This document shows positions 7,644 to 17,046 of a stretch of 64,000 nt of DNA, one piece after another (position 1 is the first letter of the stretch; every line of letters begins with the position of its first letter). Source of the DNA: Flagellimonas amoyensis (GTDB taxonomy: Bacteria; Bacteroidota; Bacteroidia; Flavobacteriales; Flavobacteriaceae); contig NZ_QBUK01000007.1 in the NCBI RefSeq assembly GCF_003058265.1, positions 186,001 to 250,000 on the forward strand. The letters are read 5' to 3'. The position numbers and the translations under genes were made by a program. Below the pieces are notes generated by a model. That model did not search any database. It was not told where the DNA came from and worked only from the letters and a program-made list of their open reading frames with translations.

Positions 7644-9752
7644 CTATTCCTTCAACAGATAGTAATAAACCGTTGCTTTATATCGACTTATGTTTTGTTC
7701 ATCCTTTCCCCACTTTATGGGCTTATATCTTTCAAGGGTAGCTCTAAATGAAGTGCTGAAAGGTACATTATCGGCAAGGTGAAAACGGTTGACCACAGTA
7801 ATCCCATTACCATCAATCGGTGTTTGCGGCTGGTTGGCAAAAGAACTCTCAAAAGTTGGAAAGGGAGGTTCGGCGGACCAGGCATATCCGATGTAATCCT
7901 CACTGCCCGTTCCAAAGGTGGAAGGAAACATTTCTCCATCCACATAAAATTTCTCATCACCTTCTCCCCACCACCAATCAATATTCTTTTTGTCCCATTT
8001 TCCATACCACCAAGAGGAAGCTTTTTGTTCAGGCTCCGACCATTCATTTTGAATTTGAAGCGTTAACCCGCAATACCTGCCGATTCCATTGACATCCAAA
8101 AAAGTCCACTCCAAATTACGATTATCCACGCGCGCCTTGGGACGACTACTTTGTTCAATTTGATCCACATTAATGTGTCCCCAACCATCGGAGGAAAGGT
8201 CATTGATCACGATTTGGGCAGATTTACCCTTAAAATCCGAAACATCCCAAGAATTCCAATACAGGGTTTCGATGTCATTTCCAGTAGCGGTACGAACAAC
8301 CTTCCCTCCTACCAAAAGGGAAACATTTACCTTGTCCAGGTCACTACCGCCCCCAACCAAGAGATTGATAAAGTCCTTGGAAATCTTAAATTTTGATGAC
8401 TTCAGCGTACCAATGGCCTCATCTCCATGTTGAAATGAATTTACATAGCCCTTGCCCCAATATCCTTCCACTGGGCTTTGATGTCCATAGCGATCCAATA
8501 CTGCAGGGCCTTCTCCAAAGGCATCGCCTTCCACGGTCCACCCTTGATACGAAAGATCTTCAAAATCAAAGACCACATGAGCGTCAGCTGTCATTATGGG
8601 CTCTGACTGTTCTTTGTCGGCTATAAAGCGGCCATGGAACCTGAGGGGGTTTACATTTTCTTCCATTTCCTCCGACTGCTCAAGATATAAGGTAAAGGAA
8701 ATAGGGTCATCACCTCGGTTTTCAAAAACCAATTCCGCCTTTTTGGTGTAGGGCATGACCCAATTGGAATATAACCTATTTCCAATGACCCCAACGGGTT
8801 GGGCCCGAAAAGGATTCAATGCTTCACCCGTCCCAAAAAAAAGACCCATGGGGGAATGGACCGCAGAAGGATACTTGTCATCCCATGAAAAGTCAAGCCA
8901 AACGTTTGCCAGGGCATCGTCCTTTTTGGATGCCGTCAGCTCAATTTCCAAACGCTTGATGGCTCCACTGCCTGTCAGGCTCAACACCCGTTTTCGTTCC
9001 TCGGGACCCAAAGTGACGGACAGCTTTTGTACTTTCCCATCATCACTTTTGGCCAGATACCCTCTTTTTCCCAAAAGCCTATCTGTTTCCGCCAATGCCA
9101 TTCGTTCTTCATTGGTAAACCTGCCATCAAAGGAATCAATGGTTTGGTTCTTTGGAAGATTCGAATATATGATGTGGTAATAGGCCCCCCAATCACCAGT
9201 AAAGGTGATTTTACAGTGCTTTTGATAGGGAATCGGAATAAAACTGTTCCTCCCTCTGGACAATGTTTTGACCAACTCAGGAAAGTTCATTGGCGGGATA
9301 TCCGCTTCAAAAGTCTCAAAAAATGCTCTGAAAGGCTTATCAATGATAGGATTCTTTTGCCCATCAATATAGATCTTGATATGGCCTTCCTTGGCAAGGG
9401 CAGACCAGAACCGCCATATGACACCGGGACCGTCATCCTCAAATACGACTATTTCCTCTCCCTCCTTTCGGATATATCCGTCACCGTCACCGTTTGCTCC
9501 CCACGAAACATATTTTTGCTGTAGTGTATCATATTGGGAAGAACGATCATAACTGGAAAAGGTGGCCGTTTTTTCATCTGGAATTGGAACAAAGGTCAAT
9601 CGTTCCTGATCATATAGTCTTTTCAACAAATCCGTATAGGTCAGATGTTGGGAGCTTCCCATGATAGGTACAAAAAAGGCCATCCATAAAGCCAACATAG
9701 CAAATTTAGACCTCAACCTGTAGATTTCTTTTTGAGCATTACCAAGTATCAT
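7644..9752 (-). CDS. GH172 (DUF2961) family glycoside hydrolase with inserted beta-sandwich module
   Basis: A 702-residue secreted enzyme of the DUF2961 family, now GH172, whose characterised members include enzymes that act on difructose dianhydride or arabinofuranosides. The catalytic part is split: residues about 40-385 (with SWGANGDGDGYIR and FEDDGPGVIWRFW) and about 540-702 (with WWWGEGDEKFYVDGE and FGTGSEDYIGYAW). Glu597 and Glu618 are 21 residues apart, the same spacing as the two catalytic Glu residues reported, as I recall, for the Bifidobacterium enzyme. Between the halves lies a module (about 392-537, starting VVFDFEDLSYQGW) that also occurs in the neighbouring GH32. A signal-anchor-like segment (MLALWMAFFVPIMGSSQ) follows a charged N-terminus, so the true start may be later than 9752. 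It sits 17 bases after the GH32 gene. Confidence 0.82.
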   Translation of the reverse strand: MILGNAQKEIYRLRSKFAMLALWMAFFVPIMGSSQHLTYTDLLKRLYDQERLTFVPIPDEKTATFSSYDRSSQYDTLQQKYVSWGANGDGDGYIRKEGEEIVVFEDDGPGVIWRFWSALAKEGHIKIYIDGQKNPIIDKPFRAFFETFEADIPPMNFPELVKTLSRGRNSFIPIPYQKHCKITFTGDWGAYYHIIYSNLPKNQTIDSFDGRFTNEERMALAETDRLLGKRGYLAKSDDGKVQKLSVTLGPEERKRVLSLTGSGAIKRLEIELTASKKDDALANVWLDFSWDDKYPSAVHSPMGLFFGTGEALNPFRAQPVGVIGNRLYSNWVMPYTKKAELVFENRGDDPISFTLYLEQSEEMEENVNPLRFHGRFIADKEQSEPIMTADAHVVFDFEDLSYQGWTVEGDAFGEGPAVLDRYGHQSPVEGYWGKGYVNSFQHGDEAIGTLKSSKFKISKDFINLLVGGGSDLDKVNVSLLVGGKVVRTATGNDIETLYWNSWDVSDFKGKSAQIVINDLSSDGWGHINVDQIEQSSRPKARVDNRNLEWTFLDVNGIGRYCGLTLQIQNEWSEPEQKASSWWYGKWDKKNIDWWWGEGDEKFYVDGEMFPSTFGTGSEDYIGYAWSAEPPFPTFESSFANQPQTPIDGNGITVVNRFHLADNVPFSTSFRATLERYKPIKWGKDEQNISRYKATVYYYLLKE

Positions 9753-9769
9753 GTACCAATGAATTATTA

Positions 9770-11767
9770 CTACTGGTGCAATTCAATATCATCGAGGTCC
9801 CATCTGGTCAACTTTTTGATATGGACCGTGCCCCCTTCGGTGAAGAACTCTATATCCGTACTGTTGGCATCTGGATAGATCTTACTGCTTATGACGGTTT
9901 CCCCATCATTTCCAAAAACCTCAACACTGGAACGATCCACAAAAATGTGCAGTTTCACTGTCTCGGTTTTTCTCATGGGTCCAGAACTGACCATGGGAAA
10001 CAATCCTGAAAAATCAACTTTTCCACTGCGGGTCCTATCTACATTAAGCTCTTGCCCAACCACATCATAAATGATCTTAGTTTCCTGGTCTCCCCCTTTC
10101 CCTATTTTGACGCCAAACTTCTTGCTGTTGATCTCATTAAATTCAACCTCTAATTCATAAACATTCTTACTTGGCTGTAATTTGGTAGGGCGCCATTCTC
10201 CTTCAAGGGTATGGGGAGACATCTTAACCTGTTTCTTTCTAAGGCTTTTTAGCTCTTCAATAGGGTGCTGTACCAATCGTACTCCTTCGGTAAAGGTCTT
10301 CAATTTCAGCTGTCTTGGAATGGATTGGAGTCCCCTTAAAGGTTCAGAGGCCACATACCTCCAACTGCCCATCCAACCTGTCCAAACAATTCTATCCTCA
10401 TTTGGCCCATAATTGTTCCAGGCCCTAGCGGCAAAAAAGTCAGGGCCATAATCAAACCAGAAGGAATTTTCGCGTTCTCTTTGGTAAGCACGATCACTCT
10501 GCATGATGTGATCAACATAGATATAACCGGCTTCATCGGTCTTTTCGTCAACTGCTTGAATGGTCGCCTGTTTACCAACAAATTCAGATATGTTCCAGGA
10601 CTTCCATTGGAGCCCCCCGGAATTGTTTCCGCTTTGCGATCGGACAATACGCCCATCCACGATCAAATTAATGGAGACTTCGTCCGGGTAATATCCTCCC
10701 CCGACTAAGAAATTCATGAACTCCTTTTCTATCTTGAAAGTTGGGGAAGTGACTTTTCCTACCGAACTTGCCTTGTTATGGAAACTGTTCAGGAACAACT
10801 TACCTTGTTGTCCCATTATGGCACCCTGTTGAAAAAGGGCTCTATCCGAGGGGGACTCCAAAAATGCATCGCCCTCCATGTTCCATCCATCAAGGCCGTT
10901 CTCAAAATCAAAAATCACATCCCCATGCACATCATTGTCAAATGCCATCAAATCCGCCCTAAACCCTTCATCGAGGACAAAACGTTTTCCGTCAAAATTT
11001 CCAATAAAATATTGACCCGATAATGGCTGAACACTAATGGTCAATACCCATCTGGTATCATTTGGGTCACCATCAACCGGCAATTCGAACAGATCTACAC
11101 ATTCCCATACCCCGGCTTTGGCACCCCAAGGGCCAAAATCGCTTAGAAAGTCCCAATCAATCAAGTTATCCGATTCAAAGAATTTGATCTTTGGAACATC
11201 TGCCCATCCAATGGCCATGATCCATTTCTGGGTAGGTGGATACCAAAACACTTTGGGGTCCCTGAATTCCCGTGAACCAATATCCAAAACGGGAAATTTG
11301 TCCAATCGTTTCCAACTTCTAACACTGTCCAAGCTATAGGCCAGCCCTATGACCTGTGTGTTCCAAGGTTCCACTTGGTTATGCCATAGGGATACAAATG
11401 GTGGATTGTCCAGGGTTCCCAGACCACTTGTATTGTCCTTGTCATATATGATAGTTCCTGAACCGCCCAGTTGTGTCATGCTTTGACGAATGGAATCCTT
11501 GACCTTGGCAGGAGTCGAATCATCCCTTAGTAATCGTCTGTTCTCGGTCCTCCGTCTTCCATAATCGGTAAACTTCCAATGCACAAAATCTTTACTCTTG
11601 GCAACACCCCAATTATTATAATAATCACCATCAAAATAGTAAAGACCGGTTGGGTCACCTGAAGGGTAAAAATGATATGCTGGGTCATATTGCCCTTCCA
11701 TGCCCTGGCCGTATGCTGCATTTACAAGGCAGTACAATAGGCCAAAAACGATGCTAAGTTTTTTCAT
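9770..11767 (-). CDS. GH32 family fructan hydrolase with inserted beta-sandwich module
   Basis: A 665-residue secreted GH32 enzyme (signal peptide MKKLSIVFGLLYCLVNAAYG). All three catalytic acids are recognisable: Asp38 in SGDPTGLYYFDGD (the degenerate WMNDPNG box), Asp170 in FRDPKVFW and Glu222 in WECVDLFEL. Compared with ordinary GH32 proteins the N-terminal YQHNP loop is shortened to YYNNWG. A module of about 148 residues (281-428, from DVIFDFENGLDGW to YVDHIMQSDRAY) is inserted before the last blade of the propeller and is homologous to the insert in the next gene. The C-terminal beta-sandwich ends with IFVDRSSVEVFGND. I start at 11767 because the longer frame has no signal peptide. It begins 7 bases after the previous GH32 stop. 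Confidence 0.88.
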   Translation of the reverse strand: MKKLSIVFGLLYCLVNAAYGQGMEGQYDPAYHFYPSGDPTGLYYFDGDYYNNWGVAKSKDFVHWKFTDYGRRRTENRRLLRDDSTPAKVKDSIRQSMTQLGGSGTIIYDKDNTSGLGTLDNPPFVSLWHNQVEPWNTQVIGLAYSLDSVRSWKRLDKFPVLDIGSREFRDPKVFWYPPTQKWIMAIGWADVPKIKFFESDNLIDWDFLSDFGPWGAKAGVWECVDLFELPVDGDPNDTRWVLTISVQPLSGQYFIGNFDGKRFVLDEGFRADLMAFDNDVHGDVIFDFENGLDGWNMEGDAFLESPSDRALFQQGAIMGQQGKLFLNSFHNKASSVGKVTSPTFKIEKEFMNFLVGGGYYPDEVSINLIVDGRIVRSQSGNNSGGLQWKSWNISEFVGKQATIQAVDEKTDEAGYIYVDHIMQSDRAYQRERENSFWFDYGPDFFAARAWNNYGPNEDRIVWTGWMGSWRYVASEPLRGLQSIPRQLKLKTFTEGVRLVQHPIEELKSLRKKQVKMSPHTLEGEWRPTKLQPSKNVYELEVEFNEINSKKFGVKIGKGGDQETKIIYDVVGQELNVDRTRSGKVDFSGLFPMVSSGPMRKTETVKLHIFVDRSSVEVFGNDGETVISSKIYPDANSTDIEFFTEGGTVHIKKLTRWDLDDIELHQ

Positions 11768-11774
11768 AATTTTT

Positions 11775-14036
11775 CTAATCTCTTGATTTTTGGTTTGTGG
11801 GCTCAACATATTGCCATTCTATGGATTTCATTGGCCAAATTCTCAGTTTGCCGATGTTGTCCTGGTCTTCAAATCCCATGAGTTCCATTCCTTGGGCATC
11901 GCCTTCCATAAAATAAATCCTGTCGGTAATGGAAGTGCTTTCATCAACATATATTTCTATCATCGACCTGTCCAAAAAAATACGAAGCTTGATTTTTTCC
12001 CCATCCTTGGCCAAAGGTGCCCTTAGGGCTTCGAACCTACGTTCAGGCTGTTCCTGGATTTTATCGAACACCACGGAATTTGTCTCTGGTTCATAATAAA
12101 TCATTGCTTGTGGGTTCTTATCCTTGGATTGGCGGACGATTATCCCTCTTTTGATATTATCCCTAGCGAACTCCAATTCAATCTCAAATTGAGATCCACT
12201 TGTTTTATTTAGAGCTTCCTTACTCCTTGAATATGTACAATTTTCACAGTCGATGGTAGGTTCCATCCGAAGGTTCTTGAGTTCTTCAATAGGGGCAAAT
12301 TCTAATGTACCATCATCCCCCAGCCATAGGCTTATTGGCAAACCGGCATTATGTGCCCAACCCATATCGAACGTATCAGTTCGCCCATATTTTCCTTGGG
12401 CTATGGAAAAAACGATTGATCTATTGGTTTTGGGATCCACCAATCCACTGGGTCCTGTAAACCCAAAATTTCCATAGTCCATCAACCTAGGTTCATCATC
12501 ATCCGGAACAAACTTTTTGCTATTCTTATCGAATTCTCCGATCCAATAAAAAACCTCAACATCCGCTTCGTTTCTGATGGGCAAGACCATAAAAACATAT
12601 TTATCCGTTTTCTTTCCTGTAGCATCAGGTAATGGCAGTAAGACGGGCAATTCCCATACACCACCCAAAAATGGGTACTTTTCAATATCGCTGATATAGA
12701 CCGGATGAAGATGTTTCCATGAGCGCATATCCGAAGATTCAAATAAGGCCGCTGTTCCTCCTTTTTCCGCAATCCCGGTTCCGACCATCATATAATACAT
12801 GGCATCGACCTTAAAGACATAAGGGTCCCTGAACTCACGATGCAGGTACATCGCAGGCTTATCCACTATCAACCCGGTTTTTTCCCATTGGATTAAGTTA
12901 TGGTCGTCCTCATCCTTTGGAAACGCTGTGGATACATATTGGTTTTCATGCTTGTTATCGTTCCCGGCCGTGTAAAATAAGTAAGGGGTATCATCGGGAC
13001 CTACATAGGCCGAACCTGACCAAATACCATCGGGATCGACATCTCCCTTCTCGGGTGCCAGTGCTATATCAGCGTGTTTCCAATGAACCATGTCATCACT
13101 GACCCAATGGCCCCAATGAATCTGGCCCCAATAGGGACCGAACGGATTGTGTTGGTAAAACAAATGATATTTGCCTTTGTAATACATTGGGGCGTGGGGT
13201 TCGTTCATCCAATGTGAGGGTGCCATGGCATGGTAACCAGGACGAAACCCATCTTTTAGCTTGGAATAATCCAATCGTAAACTCTCCAGGAGGCCATCCA
13301 AACTTCGCGGCTTGTATTCGGTCCGGGAATTCCCAGCCGTCAATGGACGAATATTCAACTCATCCAATAACCCACTGATCATGTTAAACTTGAATTTTCT
13401 TCCAAAACCACTGGCATTGGAGTTCCTTCCTATGGTCAATTTGTAATCTGTAGCTGAAAAACAATCCTTTATATCCTTTATGTCCAAGGATTCTTCCAGG
13501 ATTTGCTCGCCATTTCTTGCAATCTGTATTGATTTCCCATCATAGCCTATCTGAATAAAGTTCCATTCATTTTTCTTCACAAATAAAGAATCATTGGTAA
13601 ACCGCTTTTTGTCCAAGGAGGATTCGAACTGCACTGCAAGCTGGCCATGTTTTAACAAGCCTACTTTAAAACCTAGGGAATCGGTCACTGAAGTATAATC
13701 CACGATGGCCGATAGTTTATTGTCCACTGCACTATCAAAGGCCCGTGGCGCCAACCAAAAGCTGAGTTCAAATGTTTCCGGTAACCTAAAGTCTTGCAGT
13801 TCCATATAGGTGGAATACCCGTCAAAAAGAAGGGAACCTCCCTGGCCAATACTTTTCCAAAGAAAATGTGGTTTTTCATCCGTAAGGCTATAGGGAGAAT
13901 TGTACAATTGCACTTCGCGCTGCCCTGCAAGTTCCTTCCACCAGGATTCCCCATCGAAGGAAAGGTGCAGTTCCTGTGCTTGGAGGGCAAAAGGAAAGGT
14001 TACCAAATAGAGTAAGGCCCTAATAAAAATCTTCAT
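11775..14036 (-). CDS. GH32-like protein with N-terminal LamG-type domain and Asp-to-Glu nucleophile change
   Basis: A 753-residue secreted protein with a signal peptide (MKIFIRALLYLVTFPFALQA). It then has a concanavalin/LamG-like domain (about 60-232), a GH32 five-bladed propeller (about 262-590) and a C-terminal beta-sandwich (IFLDRSMIEIYVDES). The nucleophile box reads HWMNEPHAPMYYKGKYH, so Glu279 stands where GH32 enzymes have Asp. The other two acids are kept: FRDPYVF and VWELPVLLPL. The following loop FYQHNPFGPYWGQIHWGHW is intact, so the fold is retained. Whether it is an active hydrolase, an enzyme with altered specificity or a binding protein cannot be told. It is the first gene after an intra-operon hairpin and lies 7 bases before the next GH32. 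Confidence 0.86.
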   Translation of the reverse strand: MKIFIRALLYLVTFPFALQAQELHLSFDGESWWKELAGQREVQLYNSPYSLTDEKPHFLWKSIGQGGSLLFDGYSTYMELQDFRLPETFELSFWLAPRAFDSAVDNKLSAIVDYTSVTDSLGFKVGLLKHGQLAVQFESSLDKKRFTNDSLFVKKNEWNFIQIGYDGKSIQIARNGEQILEESLDIKDIKDCFSATDYKLTIGRNSNASGFGRKFKFNMISGLLDELNIRPLTAGNSRTEYKPRSLDGLLESLRLDYSKLKDGFRPGYHAMAPSHWMNEPHAPMYYKGKYHLFYQHNPFGPYWGQIHWGHWVSDDMVHWKHADIALAPEKGDVDPDGIWSGSAYVGPDDTPYLFYTAGNDNKHENQYVSTAFPKDEDDHNLIQWEKTGLIVDKPAMYLHREFRDPYVFKVDAMYYMMVGTGIAEKGGTAALFESSDMRSWKHLHPVYISDIEKYPFLGGVWELPVLLPLPDATGKKTDKYVFMVLPIRNEADVEVFYWIGEFDKNSKKFVPDDDEPRLMDYGNFGFTGPSGLVDPKTNRSIVFSIAQGKYGRTDTFDMGWAHNAGLPISLWLGDDGTLEFAPIEELKNLRMEPTIDCENCTYSRSKEALNKTSGSQFEIELEFARDNIKRGIIVRQSKDKNPQAMIYYEPETNSVVFDKIQEQPERRFEALRAPLAKDGEKIKLRIFLDRSMIEIYVDESTSITDRIYFMEGDAQGMELMGFEDQDNIGKLRIWPMKSIEWQYVEPTNQKSRD

Positions 14037-14133
14037 TTGTGTTCTGTTTTCAGGTTTAATTTGGTTTCGGTAAATTTAGGTGAGGGTTCACGCCATGGAA
14101 TGATCCCGATAAAGTGAACCCACTTTACATTGG

Positions 14134-14157
14134 AAAAAGAACGGGTTTCCCCCGTTC
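14134..14157 (-). terminator. Intrinsic terminator-like hairpin inside the PUL operon
   Basis: Read on the minus strand, GAACGGG (14157-14151), a 5-base loop and CCCGTTC (14145-14139) form a perfect 7-bp stem, directly followed by TTTTT (14138-14134). It lies just after the stop of the second glycan-binding lipoprotein and before the GH32 gene that continues the operon. It could cause partial termination or stabilise the upstream mRNA end. Confidence 0.65.
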
Positions 14158-14178
14158 CTTCCACTAAACAAACTACAG

Positions 14179-15285
14179 TTACCTGCTACTCAAATAATCA
14201 ATACTGTTTTTATATATTTTTTCCACGTTGCTCAAATAGGGGTTATCCCGGTCATCGTTCATGCTCCATTCCATGCCCCCAATCCCTATGGTTATGATAT
14301 AACCTTCAAATCTTTCAAATGGGTTCCAGACAATTATTCCTGCGGCAGTCTGCGCCTCAATGGTATGGTCCCAAATGGCAATGGGCTCCGCATTGTACAA
14401 GGAATTGAAGGTTGCATAGGGTGCGTTCGTGAAGGATCCCAGGTTCCAAAGGGCATTATGGTCTTCTTTATATCCTGGGTCGATTACATAGGCCAAATTG
14501 GCATCGAAGAACTCCAGACCGTTCGAAATGATATTGGACAAAGAGGAACCGCTGAAGCCGATGCCCCAACTATCGGGATTTGATCCCCCGGCACCTGTAC
14601 CAATGATGGTCCTTAATCCAGAAGTATCCCTTCCAAGTTCCTCGACCAGACCCGTACCCAAAAGTCCGGCCACAATCTTACCTCCTTGAACGTAAAATTT
14701 TGAAAGTACATTCAATCGCTCCAAGACGGCATCCGGTTGATCGGAGGAACCCACCTGATCATGTACATATACTAAGACGTTGACACCCTCCAAGGCCTCG
14801 TCGGTCAACCCATCATAGGGAATATAGACAAAGTCGTCACCGTAGGTTTCCTCGGTCCATAGTGCAGCTGCCTGTACATCATCATCCACTATCCCAGCAA
14901 TTGTTGCACCATCCCCCAAGAAGGCTATTTTTGAAGGTAAAATGGTTGCACTGATACGATAGACCCTTTCTGAATCACCATTGCTCACGGTTATCTCGTT
15001 CGGTTCGTTCAGATCCAACATGGAGCCACTGGATGGGGACAAATTGACCCCCTCGGGAACTGATGCCTCAAAGAGTACCGAGGTCAAATCGGTGTTTCCC
15101 GCCAGACTCACCTTTATCTTCCCTGCCAAATGATCTATCTCAGCACTTTTGCTGTTCAAACTTGCACTTTCAATGATATTGAGAGTTGAAGGCCCATCCA
15201 TATAGTTTTCCCTTTCTTCACAGGATAGCAATCCCGTGAGAACCATCATGAATGCCATGACTTTATAAACAATTATGTTCTTCAT
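14179..15285 (-). CDS. Surface glycan-binding-type lipoprotein (DUF4960-like), shorter paralogue
   Basis: A 368-residue predicted lipoprotein (signal MKNIIVYKVMAFMMVLTGLL, lipobox LLSC). An N-terminal immunoglobulin-like repeat (about 35-115, ending in ERVYRISATI) is followed by a larger domain beginning PSKIAFLGDGATIAGIVDDD. Its features, such as GGKIVAGLLGTGLVEELGRD and GGMEWSMNDDRDNPYLSNVE, match the C-terminal domain of the upstream 576-residue protein (for example GGWLEWSMEDNNG). The position after SusC/SusD and the single Ig-like repeat plus distal domain suit a surface glycan-binding protein that helps SusC/SusD capture fructan. I recall DUF4960 in the levan-binding protein of the Bacteroides locus, but this should be checked. 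It starts 5 bases after the upstream gene. Confidence 0.72.
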   Translation of the reverse strand: MKNIIVYKVMAFMMVLTGLLSCEERENYMDGPSTLNIIESASLNSKSAEIDHLAGKIKVSLAGNTDLTSVLFEASVPEGVNLSPSSGSMLDLNEPNEITVSNGDSERVYRISATILPSKIAFLGDGATIAGIVDDDVQAAALWTEETYGDDFVYIPYDGLTDEALEGVNVLVYVHDQVGSSDQPDAVLERLNVLSKFYVQGGKIVAGLLGTGLVEELGRDTSGLRTIIGTGAGGSNPDSWGIGFSGSSLSNIISNGLEFFDANLAYVIDPGYKEDHNALWNLGSFTNAPYATFNSLYNAEPIAIWDHTIEAQTAAGIIVWNPFERFEGYIITIGIGGMEWSMNDDRDNPYLSNVEKIYKNSIDYLSSR

Positions 15286-15290
15286 TTCTC

Positions 15291-17021
15291 TTAATTTAGT
15301 AGGTAATCAATTGCATTTGCATGTAAACGATGGATATTGTCCTGGAAATCGTTAACCGCCCCATTATTATCTTCCATACTCCATTCCAGCCAGCCACCGG
15401 TATTCAAGATCATGGTCCCTTGGTACTCCCCTTGGGGCTTAAACTCGGCAAGGCCGATACCACATCCTCTTGAATCCAACCATTCATACCACCTGATCAA
15501 AACGCTATTGGTCGCAGCTTCAAATTCCAAGGCTCTTTCTTCGCTGCATTGGGCCTCCGTGAACAAACCGTTATATTCGCCCACACCAAAATCGATTCCA
15601 AAATTCCTATCCTCCTTGTACCTCGCATTGTTCATAGGGTAATTATCCGTACCTCCTTGATCCAAGCCAGCCAAGAGTGGATGGTTCTGGGATTCAGATG
15701 GACTGGGTACCGTATAGGTGCCCCTCAATCCCCATGCATCGAAGTTTTCCCCTCCGACAACACTGGTATTACCTCCTTCATTGGTAAACAAGGTTCCGCC
15801 AATATTTATTCGGCCGATATCGTCCAGTAGATTAATTGCAAATCCTTCAACAATCAAATTCCCACCACCTTTGTAGTAATCTGTAATGATATCCACCTTT
15901 TCAGGTGCCAATCCACCATCAGGCATTTCCTGTGTATCAACATTGTCCCAATACAGAAGGATCAATTCTGTACTTTCTAGGTCGGTACTGGTCAATGAAC
16001 CAGCTTTTAAATAGACAAAATCCTCTGCATAGTTCGCCTTTAGCCAAAGAGCAGCTGCCTTAGTATCGGGTTCCGATATACTTTCCAAACAATCTGCCCC
16101 ACTTATAAAAGCAATCTTATTGGACGAGGCAATTATTCTTGCATTGACCGTATAGGTTTTTGTCAACCCTTCCACATTGGTCACCGTATAGTCTAATGGT
16201 CCCGAGGTAAAATCCTGTGATACGCCAGAATCAGGAGAAACACTTGACCCTTCGGTCAATTCGATTATCGGGGTAATCGCAGAAATATCCGTACCTGCAG
16301 GAAAATCCAAATTGATCACTGAAGCAACATTATCAATGACGCCTGTCACACTACAAACATCCTCACCTGTTTTAATGCTAGTAATCAATGGCTTAGGCGA
16401 TTGGCTTACCGTTACAAAGTAGGATTTGCCCGTAAAGCCATCATTTGACAAAACAGTAAATTTGACCGGATTGCTAAAATCCTGTGCCACACCTGATTGA
16501 GGAGAAGCGGTTGTCCCTCCCGGAATGGTATACTGTGGCACCAAAGCCTTTATGTTTTCCTCACTGCCCACATTGACCATTATGCTCCCGTTTTCCTGAT
16601 CGATGACCCCTTCATTTTCTCCAATGGAAAACGTGGTGATCATGGGGTCCCCATAGGCGCTAATGGTTACGGTGTATGGACGGGACGCTCCATTGTTTGT
16701 GACGGTGAATACAACCGGCCCACCTGAAAAATCAACGGTACTGCCTGAAGATGGATCCACTGTGGCACCGTCTGGCACGGACAATTCAACGGCGAGGTTA
16801 CTGATGTCCATACCGGCAGCCAAGGTCAAAGTAATGGTTCCCGTTGTATGGTTTATTGCAGCGGCCTGTCCATTGATTTCGAGAGATCGGATTATTGCAC
16901 TGGTGTAATCGGGCACATTATCCTCGAAGGTAATGTCATCATTACAGCCCAAAGTTACCGTCAATAACACTCCTAGAAAGAATAGGAGACTTCTTTTGAT
17001 ATAATTTGAATGATTTTTCAT
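15291..17021 (-). CDS. Surface glycan-binding-type lipoprotein with three Ig-like repeats and DUF4960-like domain
   Basis: A 576-residue predicted lipoprotein (lipobox around TLGC, Cys about residue 26). Three Ig-like repeats of about 85 residues follow, each carrying a pattern such as VDPSSGSTVDFSGGPVVFTV, SPQSGVAQDFSNPVKFTV or SPDSGVSQDFTSGPLDYTV and ending in a TYTV-type strand. The distal domain starts SNKIAFISGADCLES and ends GGWLEWSMEDNNGAVND; it is homologous to the domain of the shorter neighbour. The extended tandem repeats would hold a distal binding domain away from the outer membrane, as known for SusE/SusF-type proteins. It follows SusD by 25 bases and precedes its paralogue by 5. 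The ligand (fructan) is inferred from the surrounding GH32 genes. Confidence 0.75.
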   Translation of the reverse strand: MKNHSNYIKRSLLFFLGVLLTVTLGCNDDITFEDNVPDYTSAIIRSLEINGQAAAINHTTGTITLTLAAGMDISNLAVELSVPDGATVDPSSGSTVDFSGGPVVFTVTNNGASRPYTVTISAYGDPMITTFSIGENEGVIDQENGSIMVNVGSEENIKALVPQYTIPGGTTASPQSGVAQDFSNPVKFTVLSNDGFTGKSYFVTVSQSPKPLITSIKTGEDVCSVTGVIDNVASVINLDFPAGTDISAITPIIELTEGSSVSPDSGVSQDFTSGPLDYTVTNVEGLTKTYTVNARIIASSNKIAFISGADCLESISEPDTKAAALWLKANYAEDFVYLKAGSLTSTDLESTELILLYWDNVDTQEMPDGGLAPEKVDIITDYYKGGGNLIVEGFAINLLDDIGRINIGGTLFTNEGGNTSVVGGENFDAWGLRGTYTVPSPSESQNHPLLAGLDQGGTDNYPMNNARYKEDRNFGIDFGVGEYNGLFTEAQCSEERALEFEAATNSVLIRWYEWLDSRGCGIGLAEFKPQGEYQGTMILNTGGWLEWSMEDNNGAVNDFQDNIHRLHANAIDYLLN

Positions 17022-17046
17022 CTGTGTTGTTTTAATTGGTTAACTG

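Noticed and set aside
13618..13632. GGATTCGAAC inside a GH32 gene, resembling the tRNA-Pro T-arm
   Set aside because: The match to the tRNA-Pro 3' end is only about ten bases, lies within a conserved coding frame, and is 20 kb from the integrase; chance similarity, not an att site.
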